Shown in pieces: positions 12,955 to 21,108 of a DNA stretch of 21,527 bases. A program made the translations under genes and the position numbers. Each line of letters opens with the position of its first letter. Position 1 is the stretch's first letter. The notes under the pieces were generated by a model. That model had not been told where the DNA came from, ran no database searches, and was given only the letters and a program-made list of their open reading frames with translations. The stretch comes from GW2011-AR1 sp964384965 (GTDB taxonomy: Archaea; Nanobdellota; Nanobdellia; Pacearchaeales; GW2011-AR1): NCBI GenBank assembly GCA_964384965.1, contig CAYLLR010000009.1:1-21527 (forward strand). The letters are read 5' to 3'.

Positions 12955-13071
12955 GGCTCCATAGCTCAGTCTGGTCAGAGCACTGGACTTTTAAGTGGGA
13001 CAAGTTTATGTTATTCCAAAAAACATCACAAAGAGATCCAGGTGTCGGGGGTTCAAATCCCCCTGGGGCCA
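12955..13071 (+). tRNA. tRNA-Lys (anticodon UUU), intron-containing
   Basis: Folds as a complete cloverleaf by hand. The acceptor stem GGCTCCA/TGGGGCC has one G-U pair; the D stem is GCTC/GAGC with loop AGTCTGGTCA; the anticodon stem is CTGGA/TCCAG; the variable loop is GTGTC; the T arm is GGGGG-TTCAAAT-CCCCC. The discriminator is A at 13071 and the 3' CCA is not encoded. The loop reads C-T-T-T-T-A with anticodon TTT at 12990-12992. Removing the intron leaves 75 bases. An inverted repeat ACAAAA-A-TTTTGT at 13084-13096 lies just downstream and may aid termination, though it is weak. Confidence 0.95.
12994..13035 (+). other. Archaeal tRNA intron (42 bases, position 37/38)
   Basis: The boundaries follow from a textbook bulge-helix-bulge. 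CTTT (12988-12991) pairs with AAAG (13030-13033) as the four-base central helix. Three-base bulges TAA (12992-12994) and AGA (13034-13036) flank it, and cutting after the second base of each gives ends at 12993 and 13035. The inner helix begins GTGG/TCAC (12995-12998 with 13026-13029, one G-U). A short ATGTT/AACAT pairing (13008-13012 with 13022-13026) could form as an alternative. It should be removed by the tRNA splicing endonuclease. Confidence 0.9.
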
Positions 13072-13165
13072 TGCTATAAATTCACAAAAATTTTGTTTAA
13101 ATTGAAAAGTGAAAGAAAAAACTTAAATATAGGAAGAAATGACTATTTTAGATAAAATGGAAAGA

Positions 13166-13197
13166 TTTATAAACTAATTTTTTATCAATTTTATATT
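13166..13197 (+). promoter_or_regulatory. Promoter region of the RNA polymerase operon
   Basis: Two TATA candidates: TTTATAAAC at 13166-13174 (start near 13196) and TTTATATT at 13190-13197 (start near 13219). Either gives rpoH a leader of about 35-58 bases. The leader holds a GAGGGTG followed by ATG at 13219 and a stop after three codons, a possible tiny upstream ORF. No good Shine-Dalgarno precedes the rpoH ATG itself. Confidence 0.45.
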
Positions 13198-13253
13198 GAT
13201 TAATGCTTAGAGGGTGTTATGTCAAAATAAAATAAATTTCCGACGATAAAAAT

Positions 13254-13460
13254 ATGCATATTCTACAACAAAAACAAATAAAATTAAGTGAAAAGGAATC
13301 TGAAAAACTTTTGACCAGATTAAATATTTCTAAGGACCAACTACCAAAAATTTTATTAAATGATGCCTCTCTTCCAGAAGATTGCAAAGTTGGAGACATT
13401 ATAAAAATTGAGAGAAAAAATAATTCCGAATTAAATATCTATTATAGGGTAGTGGTCTAA
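13254..13460 (+). CDS. rpoH: DNA-directed RNA polymerase subunit H
   Basis: 68 residues. Small archaeal/eukaryotic-type subunit (homologue of the C-terminal domain of Rpb5) that binds the jaw of RNA polymerase. Family strings: ILQQKQIKLSEKESEKLL, SKDQLPKILLNDAS and the ending GDIIKIERKNNSELNIYYRVVV. The reading frame has a stop at 13233, so the ATG at 13254 is the natural start. It heads the operon; its stop overlaps the rpoB ATG as TAATG. Confidence 0.93.
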   Translation: MHILQQKQIKLSEKESEKLLTRLNISKDQLPKILLNDASLPEDCKVGDIIKIERKNNSELNIYYRVVV

Positions 13461-16400
13461 TGGTTGAATCAAAAAATCACTTAATTGTAAAAAAATATCT
13501 TGGAGAGCATTCTTTAGTTGAATCGAATATAATATCTTATAATGAATTCATAGGACATAGGATGCAAGAAATTGTGGATGATATTTCAAATTCTATTGAA
13601 CAGGATGAAGAAGAATTTCAAATCCAATTAGGAAAAATTAAAGTTGGAAGACCAATTGTAATAGAAGCTGATGGAAGCACTTCCAGAATTATGCCCTATG
13701 AGGCAAGGCTTAGGAAATTAACTTATGCCGCACCAATAAGTTTGGAATTGACTGTAAAGAAAGATGGTCAGATAGATTCCGAGATTGTTGAAATTGGGAA
13801 AATTCCTGTAATGGTAAAGAGTGAAGTTTGTAACACGAGCACCCTTAGTAAAGAGGAACTAATTAAAAATTACCATGATCCCCTTGATCCCGGCGGATAC
13901 TTTATAATTAAGGGAAATGAAAGAGTAATGGTTATGGCGGAAGATCTTGCGGAAAACCAGCCATTTATAGAAAATAATTCTAAAGGAAATTTAACGTTAA
14001 AATTATTCTCCCTTAAAGGAACATATAGAATTCCGACAACCATAAGTGAAAATAAAGAAGGAATTTTTGAAACTTCTTTTTCGAGATTTAAGGAAATTCC
14101 AACGATTATTCTCCTAAAAGCTCTCGGACTTATAAAAGAATCCGATATCTCAAAATTTATTGGAAAGGAAACGGATAGTTTAATTGTCAATTTGTATGAA
14201 TTTGTTAACATCGCTAGTGAGGAAGATGCTATGATGTATATAGCTGAAAAAACAAACTTACAGGGAACAAGAAAAGAAATCTTGGATAGGGTCAAACAAA
14301 GAATTGATTCATATTTGTTTCCACATATTGGAAAGGATAAACCTTCAAGAATTAAAAAAGCTGTGACACTTTGTAAATTGATAAAACAATTTTTACTTGC
14401 CAAAGAAAATCCACGTCTTAGGACAGATAAAGACCATTATGCAAACAAAAGAGTTAGACTTTCTGGAGATTTATTAACAACACTTTTTAAAGTTAACTTA
14501 GGAATACTAATCCGGGATTTACAATATTCTCTACAAAAATCATCTAAAAGAAAGAAATTTTTTTCAATAAAAGTTCTGGCAAAATCTACTCTTTTTAGTC
14601 ATAGAATTGAATCCTCAATTGCAACTGGTTCTTGGACTGGAGAAAGGAGCGGTGTAACCCAAAACATGGATAAGACAAATTATTTAGCGACGATTTCTCA
14701 ACTGCAAAGAGTTTCAAGTATGCTTGAGAGCGGACAAGAAAATTTCAAAGCAAGGACTCTCCACCCCACACATTTTGGAAGATTTTGTCCCATTGAAACT
14801 CCTGAGGGAACTGAAATTGGACTGAGAAAGAATTTGGCGTTAATGAGTAAAGTTTCGACGAGGGTGAACCTTGATGAAGAGGCTTTTGTAAAAGATTTGG
14901 AAGACTCAGGATTGAGTAAAGAAATTTTAATTGGTTCAGAAGTTTTTTTCAATGGAAATTATATTGGAAATGTTGAGGATCCAAAAAAGTTTTCAAAATT
15001 CATTAAAGAAAAAAGAAGAAGTGGACAACTCCCAATCCAATTAAGTATTTATGAAAACGAAGGATTAGAAATGATTTCTATTTCGACTGAACCCGGAAGA
15101 GTCTTAAGACCTTTAATTATCTCTGATGGGGGAATTCCGAGACTAAAAAATGAACACCTCATTCAATTGGAACAAGGAGATTTAAAATGGAATGATTTAA
15201 TTAAAAAAGGAATTATTGAATATTTGGATGCTTCTGAAGAAGAGAGTGCTTTGGTTGCAATAAAAGAAGAGGACCTCACTCCGGATCATACTCATTTAGA
15301 GATTGATAGTATTTCATTTTTAGGAGCCGTTACAAGCTTGGTGCCCTATGGAAATCATGACCAATCTTCAAGACTTAATAGGGGATCAAAAACCCAAAAA
15401 CAAGCATTGGGTCTTTACGCAGCAAATTATCTTTGTAGATTAGATGTGGATGTTTCAATTTTACAATATCCCCAAAAACCTTTGGTAAGAAGTTTTGTTT
15501 ATGACACTCTTAATACTTATCCAGCAGGGCAGAACTTAACTGTCGCGATAATGACTTATGAAGGTTATAATATGGAAGACGCATTGGTTTTAAATAAAGG
15601 AAGTCTTGACCGTGGCGTCGGAAGAAGCTTTTATTTCCGACCTTATTCTGCAGTAGAAATGAATTATGCAGGCGGACTGAGAGACGAAATTACAATTCCA
15701 GAAAAAGATATCTCAGGATATAAGATGGAATCTTTATACAAATCGCTTGAAGAGGATGGGGTTATTTATCCTGAAGCTGACGTAAATGAGGGAGAAGTTC
15801 TTATTGGAAAAACATCTCCTCCAAAGTTCTTATCCGAAGCAAGAGAAATATCTGTTAGGGCAAAAAAAGAATCCAGCGTTACATTAAGACAAGAAGAAAA
15901 AGGTGTTGTTGAATCGGTGTTTATAACTTTGGATAATGAAGGAAATAAAATTGTTCAAGTAAAAACACGAGATTTGAGAATCCCAGAGTTAGGTGATAAG
16001 TTTGCTACTTCTCATGGTCAGAAAGGAGTTATTGGAGCAATTATTGATGAAGAAGATATTCCTTTTTCGAATTCGGGAGTAAGACCCGACATTATGTTTA
16101 ATCCGCATGGACTTCCCAGCCGTATGACAGTGGGATATTTATTAGAACTTCTTGCTGGAAAAACTGCTTCCTTAAGAGGAGAAGTAATTAATGGGACTTC
16201 TTTTAGTGGAGAATCAAAAAAAAGTTTAGAGGACCAATTAAAAAATTTAGGATTTAGATATGATGGAAAAGAAACCATGCACAGCGGGGTGACTGGAAAG
16301 AAAATTGAATCCAAAATTTTTATAGGAAATTTATATTATTTGAAACTTAAATATATGGTTGCAAATAAAATTCATGGAAGAGCTTCAGGAAAAATAGCTT

Positions 16401-16723
16401 TATTAACAAGGCAACCAATCGAGGGAAGATCGAGAGGAGGAGCTTTACGTCTTGGAGAAATGGAACAACAGGCACTTGTTGCTCACGGAGCTTCATTATT
16501 ATTAAAAGAAAGATATGATTCAGATAAAGTTGTTTTGCCTTTATGTTCTAGTTGTGGAGCCATTGGTATTGAGGACAATATAAGAAACAAAACTTCTTGT
16601 CCAGAGTGTCATTCCGAAGAAATTCAACCTGTCGAAGTTTCATATGCTTTCAAACTTTTGGTTGAAGAACTCCAAGGATTGCACGTGAATACTAAATTTA
16701 AATTAAGGAACAAATATGAGTAA
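13460..16723 (+). CDS. rpoB: DNA-directed RNA polymerase subunit B (unsplit)
   Basis: 1087 residues: one polypeptide covering what is B'' plus B' in archaea with a split gene. The N-terminal lobe and protrusion (residues 1-400) include YHDPLDPGGYFIIKGNERVM. The fork/hybrid-binding part carries GSWTGERSGVTQNMDKTNYL and GRFCPIETPEGTEIGLRKNL. The catalytic-side motifs are SRLNRGSKTQKQALG, MTYEGYNMEDALVLNKGSLD and GDKFATSHGQKG (845-856). The C-terminal zinc ribbon has C1029, C1032, C1047 and C1050, and the end VEELQGLHVNTKFKL is intact. No intein is seen. It overlaps rpoH by one base and rpoA by eight, so the three are one operon. Confidence 0.97.
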   Translation: MVESKNHLIVKKYLGEHSLVESNIISYNEFIGHRMQEIVDDISNSIEQDEEEFQIQLGKIKVGRPIVIEADGSTSRIMPYEARLRKLTYAAPISLELTVKKDGQIDSEIVEIGKIPVMVKSEVCNTSTLSKEELIKNYHDPLDPGGYFIIKGNERVMVMAEDLAENQPFIENNSKGNLTLKLFSLKGTYRIPTTISENKEGIFETSFSRFKEIPTIILLKALGLIKESDISKFIGKETDSLIVNLYEFVNIASEEDAMMYIAEKTNLQGTRKEILDRVKQRIDSYLFPHIGKDKPSRIKKAVTLCKLIKQFLLAKENPRLRTDKDHYANKRVRLSGDLLTTLFKVNLGILIRDLQYSLQKSSKRKKFFSIKVLAKSTLFSHRIESSIATGSWTGERSGVTQNMDKTNYLATISQLQRVSSMLESGQENFKARTLHPTHFGRFCPIETPEGTEIGLRKNLALMSKVSTRVNLDEEAFVKDLEDSGLSKEILIGSEVFFNGNYIGNVEDPKKFSKFIKEKRRSGQLPIQLSIYENEGLEMISISTEPGRVLRPLIISDGGIPRLKNEHLIQLEQGDLKWNDLIKKGIIEYLDASEEESALVAIKEEDLTPDHTHLEIDSISFLGAVTSLVPYGNHDQSSRLNRGSKTQKQALGLYAANYLCRLDVDVSILQYPQKPLVRSFVYDTLNTYPAGQNLTVAIMTYEGYNMEDALVLNKGSLDRGVGRSFYFRPYSAVEMNYAGGLRDEITIPEKDISGYKMESLYKSLEEDGVIYPEADVNEGEVLIGKTSPPKFLSEAREISVRAKKESSVTLRQEEKGVVESVFITLDNEGNKIVQVKTRDLRIPELGDKFATSHGQKGVIGAIIDEEDIPFSNSGVRPDIMFNPHGLPSRMTVGYLLELLAGKTASLRGEVINGTSFSGESKKSLEDQLKNLGFRYDGKETMHSGVTGKKIESKIFIGNLYYLKLKYMVANKIHGRASGKIALLTRQPIEGRSRGGALRLGEMEQQALVAHGASLLLKERYDSDKVVLPLCSSCGAIGIEDNIRNKTSCPECHSEEIQPVEVSYAFKLLVEELQGLHVNTKFKLRNKYE

Positions 16724-19700
16724 AATGAAAAAAAATGTTAGTAAAATGATTGGGGAAATAGGATTTTCATTACTTAGCCCCGAGCAAATTAAGAAGATTT
16801 CTGTTGCAAAGATAGTTACTCCAGAACTTTATGATATAGATGGGTACCCTGTTGATGGGGGATTGATGGATTTGAGATTGGGAGCAATTGATCCAGGGGT
16901 GAGATGTAGGACTTGTGGAGGAAAAATTAAAGAATGTCTTGGGCATCCTGGAAGCATTGATTTGGCAAAACCAATTATCCATTTAAAGTACACTCCCGTC
17001 ATAGAACTCGGACTTAGGTCTTTTTGTCACGAATGTGGAAAATTGATGCTCAGCGAGAAAGACCTTGAGAAATATTCTCCAAGCGAGAGGGCCAAAAAAG
17101 CAAAAGATAATAAAAAGTGTCCTTATTGTCAAGCTTCTCAAGAAAAAGTGAAATTGGATAAACCAACAAGTTTTTATAGAGGAAAAACAAGAATTTTTCC
17201 AACAGAAATTAGAGAACATTTGGTAAAAATTCCGGACGAAGAGCTAAAGAAGATAGGAATTAATCCAAAAACATGTAGAATTGAATGGGCTATTTTAAAT
17301 TCCCTCATCGTCCCTTCAGTAACTGTAAGACCAAGCATAATCCTCGAATCGGGAGAAAGAAGTGAAGACGACATAACCCATAAATTATCGGACATAATCA
17401 GAGCAAATCAGAGACTTTGGGAAAATTTAAATGCTGGTGCTCCGGAAGTCATTATCGAAGACCTTTGGGACTTATTACAATATCATATTACAACTTTTTT
17501 TGATAACACCGTTGCGAGGGTCCCACCAGCCAGACACAGAAGTGGACAGCCTCTAAAAACAATTACCGAAAGAATAAAGGGAAAAGAAGGGAGAATAAGA
17601 AAGAATATTGCGGGAAAAAGAGTTAATTATTCTGGGAGAACCGTTATTAGCCCAGACCCAAATATTAAAATAAATGAAGTAGGAATCCCTTTTGAAATTG
17701 CAAGAGTTGTGACGGTTTCTGAAACCGTTAATGATTTGAATCTTGAAAAGATAAAGAAACTTATTAAAATGGGATCTAAATACCCTGGCGCAAATTATAT
17801 TCTTAGGCCGGATGGTAGGAGAAAAAAGATTACTGAAGATCTTAAAGATGAAATTATCGAGGAAATAAAGCCGGGCTATAAAGTCGAGAGACATTTACAA
17901 GATGGAGACGTTGTCCTATTCAATAGGCACCCTTCTCTTCATCGAGCAAGTCTTATGGCACATTTTGTAAGAGTTTTACCTGGGAGAACCTTCAGAGTTC
18001 ATCCTGCCGCCGCAAACCCTTACAATGCAGATTTTGATGGAGATGAAATGAACATACACTCTCCTCAAACTGAAGAAGCAAGAGCCGAGGCAAAAATATT
18101 GTTGGATGTCAAACAAAACTTAATTTCTCCAAAAAATAATACAAATTTAATTGGATGTATTGTTGATGCTGTAACCGGAAATTATATCTTAGGAAAAAGA
18201 GAGATTAGCAGAGAAGATGCAAACCAACTTTTATATCGGTCAGGAATAGATTCAAATTTTACAAAAAAAATTATTGATGGTAAAGATGTTTTTTCAGTAA
18301 TTCTTCCAGAAATTGATTTTGTCAACAAGTCAATTGAAATTAAAAAAGGAAGAGTAATAAAAGGAGATATTGATAAAAGTACTTTTGGCGATGAAGGAGG
18401 AGAGTTGGTGAAAATAATTGATCAAAAATATGGGAGGGATAAGGCATTTGACTCAATTAAAAAAGCATTTAATCTTGGTAAAAATTATTTATCCGAAATT
18501 GGAATTACTGCTTCCGTCGAAGATTTTGATTTGGATGAAGAAACAATTAATGAAAGCGAAAGAATCATAAAAGCCACTGAAAAAAAAGCCCAGGAAATAA
18601 TTGAAGATTATAAAAATGGAACACTGGAAATTATTCCAGGTAAAACAGAGGAAGAATCAAGAGAAATACATCTTCTAAAAGTCTTAAATGAAGTAAGAAC
18701 AAAGATTGGTGCGATTGTTAAAGAAAGATTTCCCTTAACAAACCCCGTCAGTTATATGATTAAATCTGGTGGAGGAGGAAACATTTTAAACATTACCCAA
18801 ATGGCTTCGTGTGTTGGACAACAAGCGTTTGGGGGAGGAAGAATTGATATTGGTTATACAGAAAGAACGCTTCCATTTTTTAAAAGGGGAGATTTGTCTC
18901 CGAAAGCAAGAGGATTCATCAGAAGCTCTTTCATTAGAGGACTTAAACCGGATGAATTTTTCTTTCAGGCGATTACAGGTCGTGATTCTCTTATGGACAC
19001 TGCACTTAGAACTCCAAAATCAGGATATCTTTATAGGCGTCTGGCAAACGCTCTTCAAGATATGAGAGTTGAATATGACGGAACAATTCGGGATTCTGGA
19101 AACAACATTATACAATTCCAATACGGTCTCGATGGATATGATGTTTCAAAATTACACCTTAAAGAAAAAATTTCTCCTGGAGAATCGATTGGTCTTGTTA
19201 CTGCACAATCTTTCGGTGAAGCTTCTACTCAAATGGTTTTAAATACCTTCCATATGGCAGGCGTCGCAGAAATGCAAGTTACAACGGGATTACCGAGAAT
19301 TATTGAAATATTTGATGCAAGAAAAAAACCCTCTTCTCCAAAAATGGAGATTTATTTGAACAAAGAAAATAACACGGAAGAGAAGGTAAAGTCGTTCGCA
19401 GGAAAAATAAAAGAAGTAACTTTGAAAGAGGTTTCTTCGGAAATCAATTTAGATTTTGGAAACAAAAAAATATTAATTAATCTAGATAAAAACCAATTAA
19501 AAAAATCGCACGCAAGCCCTAATAAAGTTGGTGAAAAGCTCATTGATTTGGGATTTAACGTAGAAATAAAAGGGAATTCACTTTCAGTTGATGCTTCAGA
19601 ATATGATTTCAAAGAAATTTATCAATTAAAAGAAAAACTAAAGAAAGCAATTATCTCTGGCATCAAAGGAATAGAGCAAATTTTGATTGTAAAAAGAGGA

Positions 19701-20213
19701 AAAGATTTTGCAGTGATTACTCTTGGAACAAATTTAAAGGAAATAATTGAGTTAAAAGAAGTTGATAAGAGAAGAGTTATTTCAAATGATTTGTATGAAG
19801 TTTCCAAAATACTTGGAATTGAGGCTGCAAGACAATTAATAATAAAAGAGATTGAGGAAGTTCTGAATTCTCAGGGGTTAGATATTAATAGGAAACACCT
19901 TGAACTCATTGCAGATGCAATGACAAACACGGGAGATGTCAAAGGAGTTACAAGAATGGGGATTATAGCCCAAAAAGCTTCGATACTTGCAAGAGCAACA
20001 TTTGAAACTCCAGTAAAACAATTTGTCAACGCAATAGTGAAGGGCACTTCGGATAAACTTAAAAGTGTAATCGAGAATATAATTTTAAATCAACCTGTTC
20101 CCGTCGGAACCGGACTTCCAGGACTTTTAGTAAATGTTATAGGGCCATTAACAAAGAATGAAAAATTAAAAAAAGTGGCCGATTCAAAATTAGTTGAAAA
20201 AAGTAACGAATAA
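16716..20213 (+). CDS. rpoA: DNA-directed RNA polymerase subunit A, A' and A'' fused
   Basis: 1165 residues, the catalytic largest subunit in one piece. The N-terminal clamp zinc site has C64, C67, C74 and H77, and a second has C104, C107, C135 and C138. The active-site string NADFDGDEMN carries Mg-binding D439, D441 and D443. The funnel/bridge-helix region includes GRDSLMDTALRTPKSGYLYRRL. The A'-type sequence ends at GLDGYDVSK (about 804-812) and A''-type sequence begins at ISPGESIGLVTAQSFGE (819 onward), so only a handful of residues join them. The A'' part ends with the normal GTGLPGLLVN region. Split A'+A'' usually totals about 1250-1300 residues, so this fusion is compact. The start overlaps rpoB by eight bases; a second ATG at 16725 is possible. 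Confidence 0.96.
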   Translation: MSKMKKNVSKMIGEIGFSLLSPEQIKKISVAKIVTPELYDIDGYPVDGGLMDLRLGAIDPGVRCRTCGGKIKECLGHPGSIDLAKPIIHLKYTPVIELGLRSFCHECGKLMLSEKDLEKYSPSERAKKAKDNKKCPYCQASQEKVKLDKPTSFYRGKTRIFPTEIREHLVKIPDEELKKIGINPKTCRIEWAILNSLIVPSVTVRPSIILESGERSEDDITHKLSDIIRANQRLWENLNAGAPEVIIEDLWDLLQYHITTFFDNTVARVPPARHRSGQPLKTITERIKGKEGRIRKNIAGKRVNYSGRTVISPDPNIKINEVGIPFEIARVVTVSETVNDLNLEKIKKLIKMGSKYPGANYILRPDGRRKKITEDLKDEIIEEIKPGYKVERHLQDGDVVLFNRHPSLHRASLMAHFVRVLPGRTFRVHPAAANPYNADFDGDEMNIHSPQTEEARAEAKILLDVKQNLISPKNNTNLIGCIVDAVTGNYILGKREISREDANQLLYRSGIDSNFTKKIIDGKDVFSVILPEIDFVNKSIEIKKGRVIKGDIDKSTFGDEGGELVKIIDQKYGRDKAFDSIKKAFNLGKNYLSEIGITASVEDFDLDEETINESERIIKATEKKAQEIIEDYKNGTLEIIPGKTEEESREIHLLKVLNEVRTKIGAIVKERFPLTNPVSYMIKSGGGGNILNITQMASCVGQQAFGGGRIDIGYTERTLPFFKRGDLSPKARGFIRSSFIRGLKPDEFFFQAITGRDSLMDTALRTPKSGYLYRRLANALQDMRVEYDGTIRDSGNNIIQFQYGLDGYDVSKLHLKEKISPGESIGLVTAQSFGEASTQMVLNTFHMAGVAEMQVTTGLPRIIEIFDARKKPSSPKMEIYLNKENNTEEKVKSFAGKIKEVTLKEVSSEINLDFGNKKILINLDKNQLKKSHASPNKVGEKLIDLGFNVEIKGNSLSVDASEYDFKEIYQLKEKLKKAIISGIKGIEQILIVKRGKDFAVITLGTNLKEIIELKEVDKRRVISNDLYEVSKILGIEAARQLIIKEIEEVLNSQGLDINRKHLELIADAMTNTGDVKGVTRMGIIAQKASILARATFETPVKQFVNAIVKGTSDKLKSVIENIILNQPVPVGTGLPGLLVNVIGPLTKNEKLKKVADSKLVEKSNE

Positions 20214-20285
20214 ATTTTAAAATAATTCTATTTTAGAAATGTTAAAAATATCGACGTGAAAAAAGGTAGAAAAACAAAATAGCAA

Positions 20286-20295
20286 TTTTTATAAA
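20286..20295 (+). promoter_or_regulatory. TATA box for nusA
   Basis: TTTTTATAAA, 31.5 bases (centre) before the nusA ATG at 20322. It gives a leader of only about five bases and suggests a new transcript start after rpoA. Confidence 0.45.
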
Positions 20296-20321
20296 GAGGT
20301 CATGTATAACAAAATTATAAG

Positions 20322-20738
20322 ATGGTAAATACTCTTGATATGCAAGATTTGAGACACCTGAATTTATTCCGAAAAATAACGAGATTGCAAACGAGGTATT
20401 GTTTCAAATATAATGAAATGATTATGTTTTGTGTCCCAAAATATAAGATTTCTCAAGCTCTTGGAAAAGGTGGAGAAAACTTAAAAAAAATATCTGACAT
20501 TTTGAAAAAAAGAATTAGAATTGTTTCAATCCCAAATGGAATAGAAGATGCAGAAGCATTTATTAAAGCAATAATTGCCCCCTTTACTTTCAAAGAAATT
20601 GAAATTACTCCCGATGAAATAATTGTTAACGCAGGCACAGAAAATAAAGCCGCATTATTGGGAAGAAATAAAAGAAGATTTCTTGAAATGAAAAAAATTG
20701 TAAAAGATTTTTTTAAATTGAATTATAAAATAATCTAA
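20322..20738 (+). CDS. nusA: NusA-like transcription factor (archaeal, two KH domains)
   Basis: 138 residues, the usual short archaeal form without the bacterial polymerase-binding N-terminal domain. The first KH domain has the GxxG loop ISQALGKGGENLKKISDIL (43-61). The second lies at about 88-135 with AALLGRNKRRFLEMKKIV. It should bind nascent RNA. It sits after rpoA and before rps12, as in other archaea, but rpl30e, which commonly lies between rpoA and nusA, is absent: the 108-base gap is AT-rich and holds only a promoter. The stop is seven bases before the next gene. Confidence 0.9.
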   Translation: MVNTLDMQDLRHLNLFRKITRLQTRYCFKYNEMIMFCVPKYKISQALGKGGENLKKISDILKKRIRIVSIPNGIEDAEAFIKAIIAPFTFKEIEITPDEIIVNAGTENKAALLGRNKRRFLEMKKIVKDFFKLNYKII

Positions 20739-20745
20739 GATTATT

Positions 20746-21060
20746 ATGAAAAAGATAATTAATAAAAAAATTTATACCATCCGGTATGAGGGAACCATTA
20801 ATGAACTTGAAGCCCAGTTAGAGTGTCTTGCCTTGGAGTGGGGTGAGAGATGGACTTCCCAATTAGAAAAGATTGGAGAAATAGACAAAGAGATTTCCTC
20901 ACAAGATCAAAGAATTTATTATAATTCAGATAGGATAATATATGTTCCAAATTTTAGGGATAAAAAAATGATTTTTCCAATCATACTTATGCATTCCAAA
21001 AACGCTGATAAACTCTTTTTGAAAAATCATCCAGAATACAAAATTAGGGTTGAACGATAA
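20746..21060 (+). CDS. Hypothetical protein between nusA and rps12
   Basis: 104 residues. Starts MKKIINKKIYTIRYEGTINE and ends NADKLFLKNHPEYKIRVER. It is soluble and charged, with an aromatic-rich centre (ALEWGERWTSQLEKIG), followed by strand-like YNSDRIIYVPNF and MIFPIILMH. It has no recognisable motif, zinc site or membrane helix. It begins seven bases after nusA with no clear Shine-Dalgarno, so it is probably co-transcribed with nusA. Position inside the conserved polymerase/ribosomal cluster suggests a transcription or translation role, but that is inference. The sequence does not look like L30e, which has a different length pattern and Gly-rich core. Confidence 0.7.
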   Translation: MKKIINKKIYTIRYEGTINELEAQLECLALEWGERWTSQLEKIGEIDKEISSQDQRIYYNSDRIIYVPNFRDKKMIFPIILMHSKNADKLFLKNHPEYKIRVER

Positions 21061-21065
21061 TAAGC

Positions 21066-21074
21066 TTTAAAAAC
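21066..21074 (+). promoter_or_regulatory. TATA-like box upstream of rps12
   Basis: TTTAAAAAC, centred 39 bases before the rps12 ATG at 21109. It would give a leader of about 13 bases. No Shine-Dalgarno is visible. rps12 may also be read through from nusA. Confidence 0.35.
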
Positions 21075-21108
21075 TAAATTTCTTAACAATATCTATACCA
21101 AAAATAAA

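Noticed and set aside
12946..13155. 69-codon plus-strand ORF across the tRNA
   Set aside because: It runs through the tRNA exons and intron; the open frame is a by-product and the encoded peptide has no protein-like pattern outside the tRNA.
13870..14403. 177-codon minus-strand ORF inside rpoB
   Set aside because: Antisense shadow of clearly conserved RpoB sequence.
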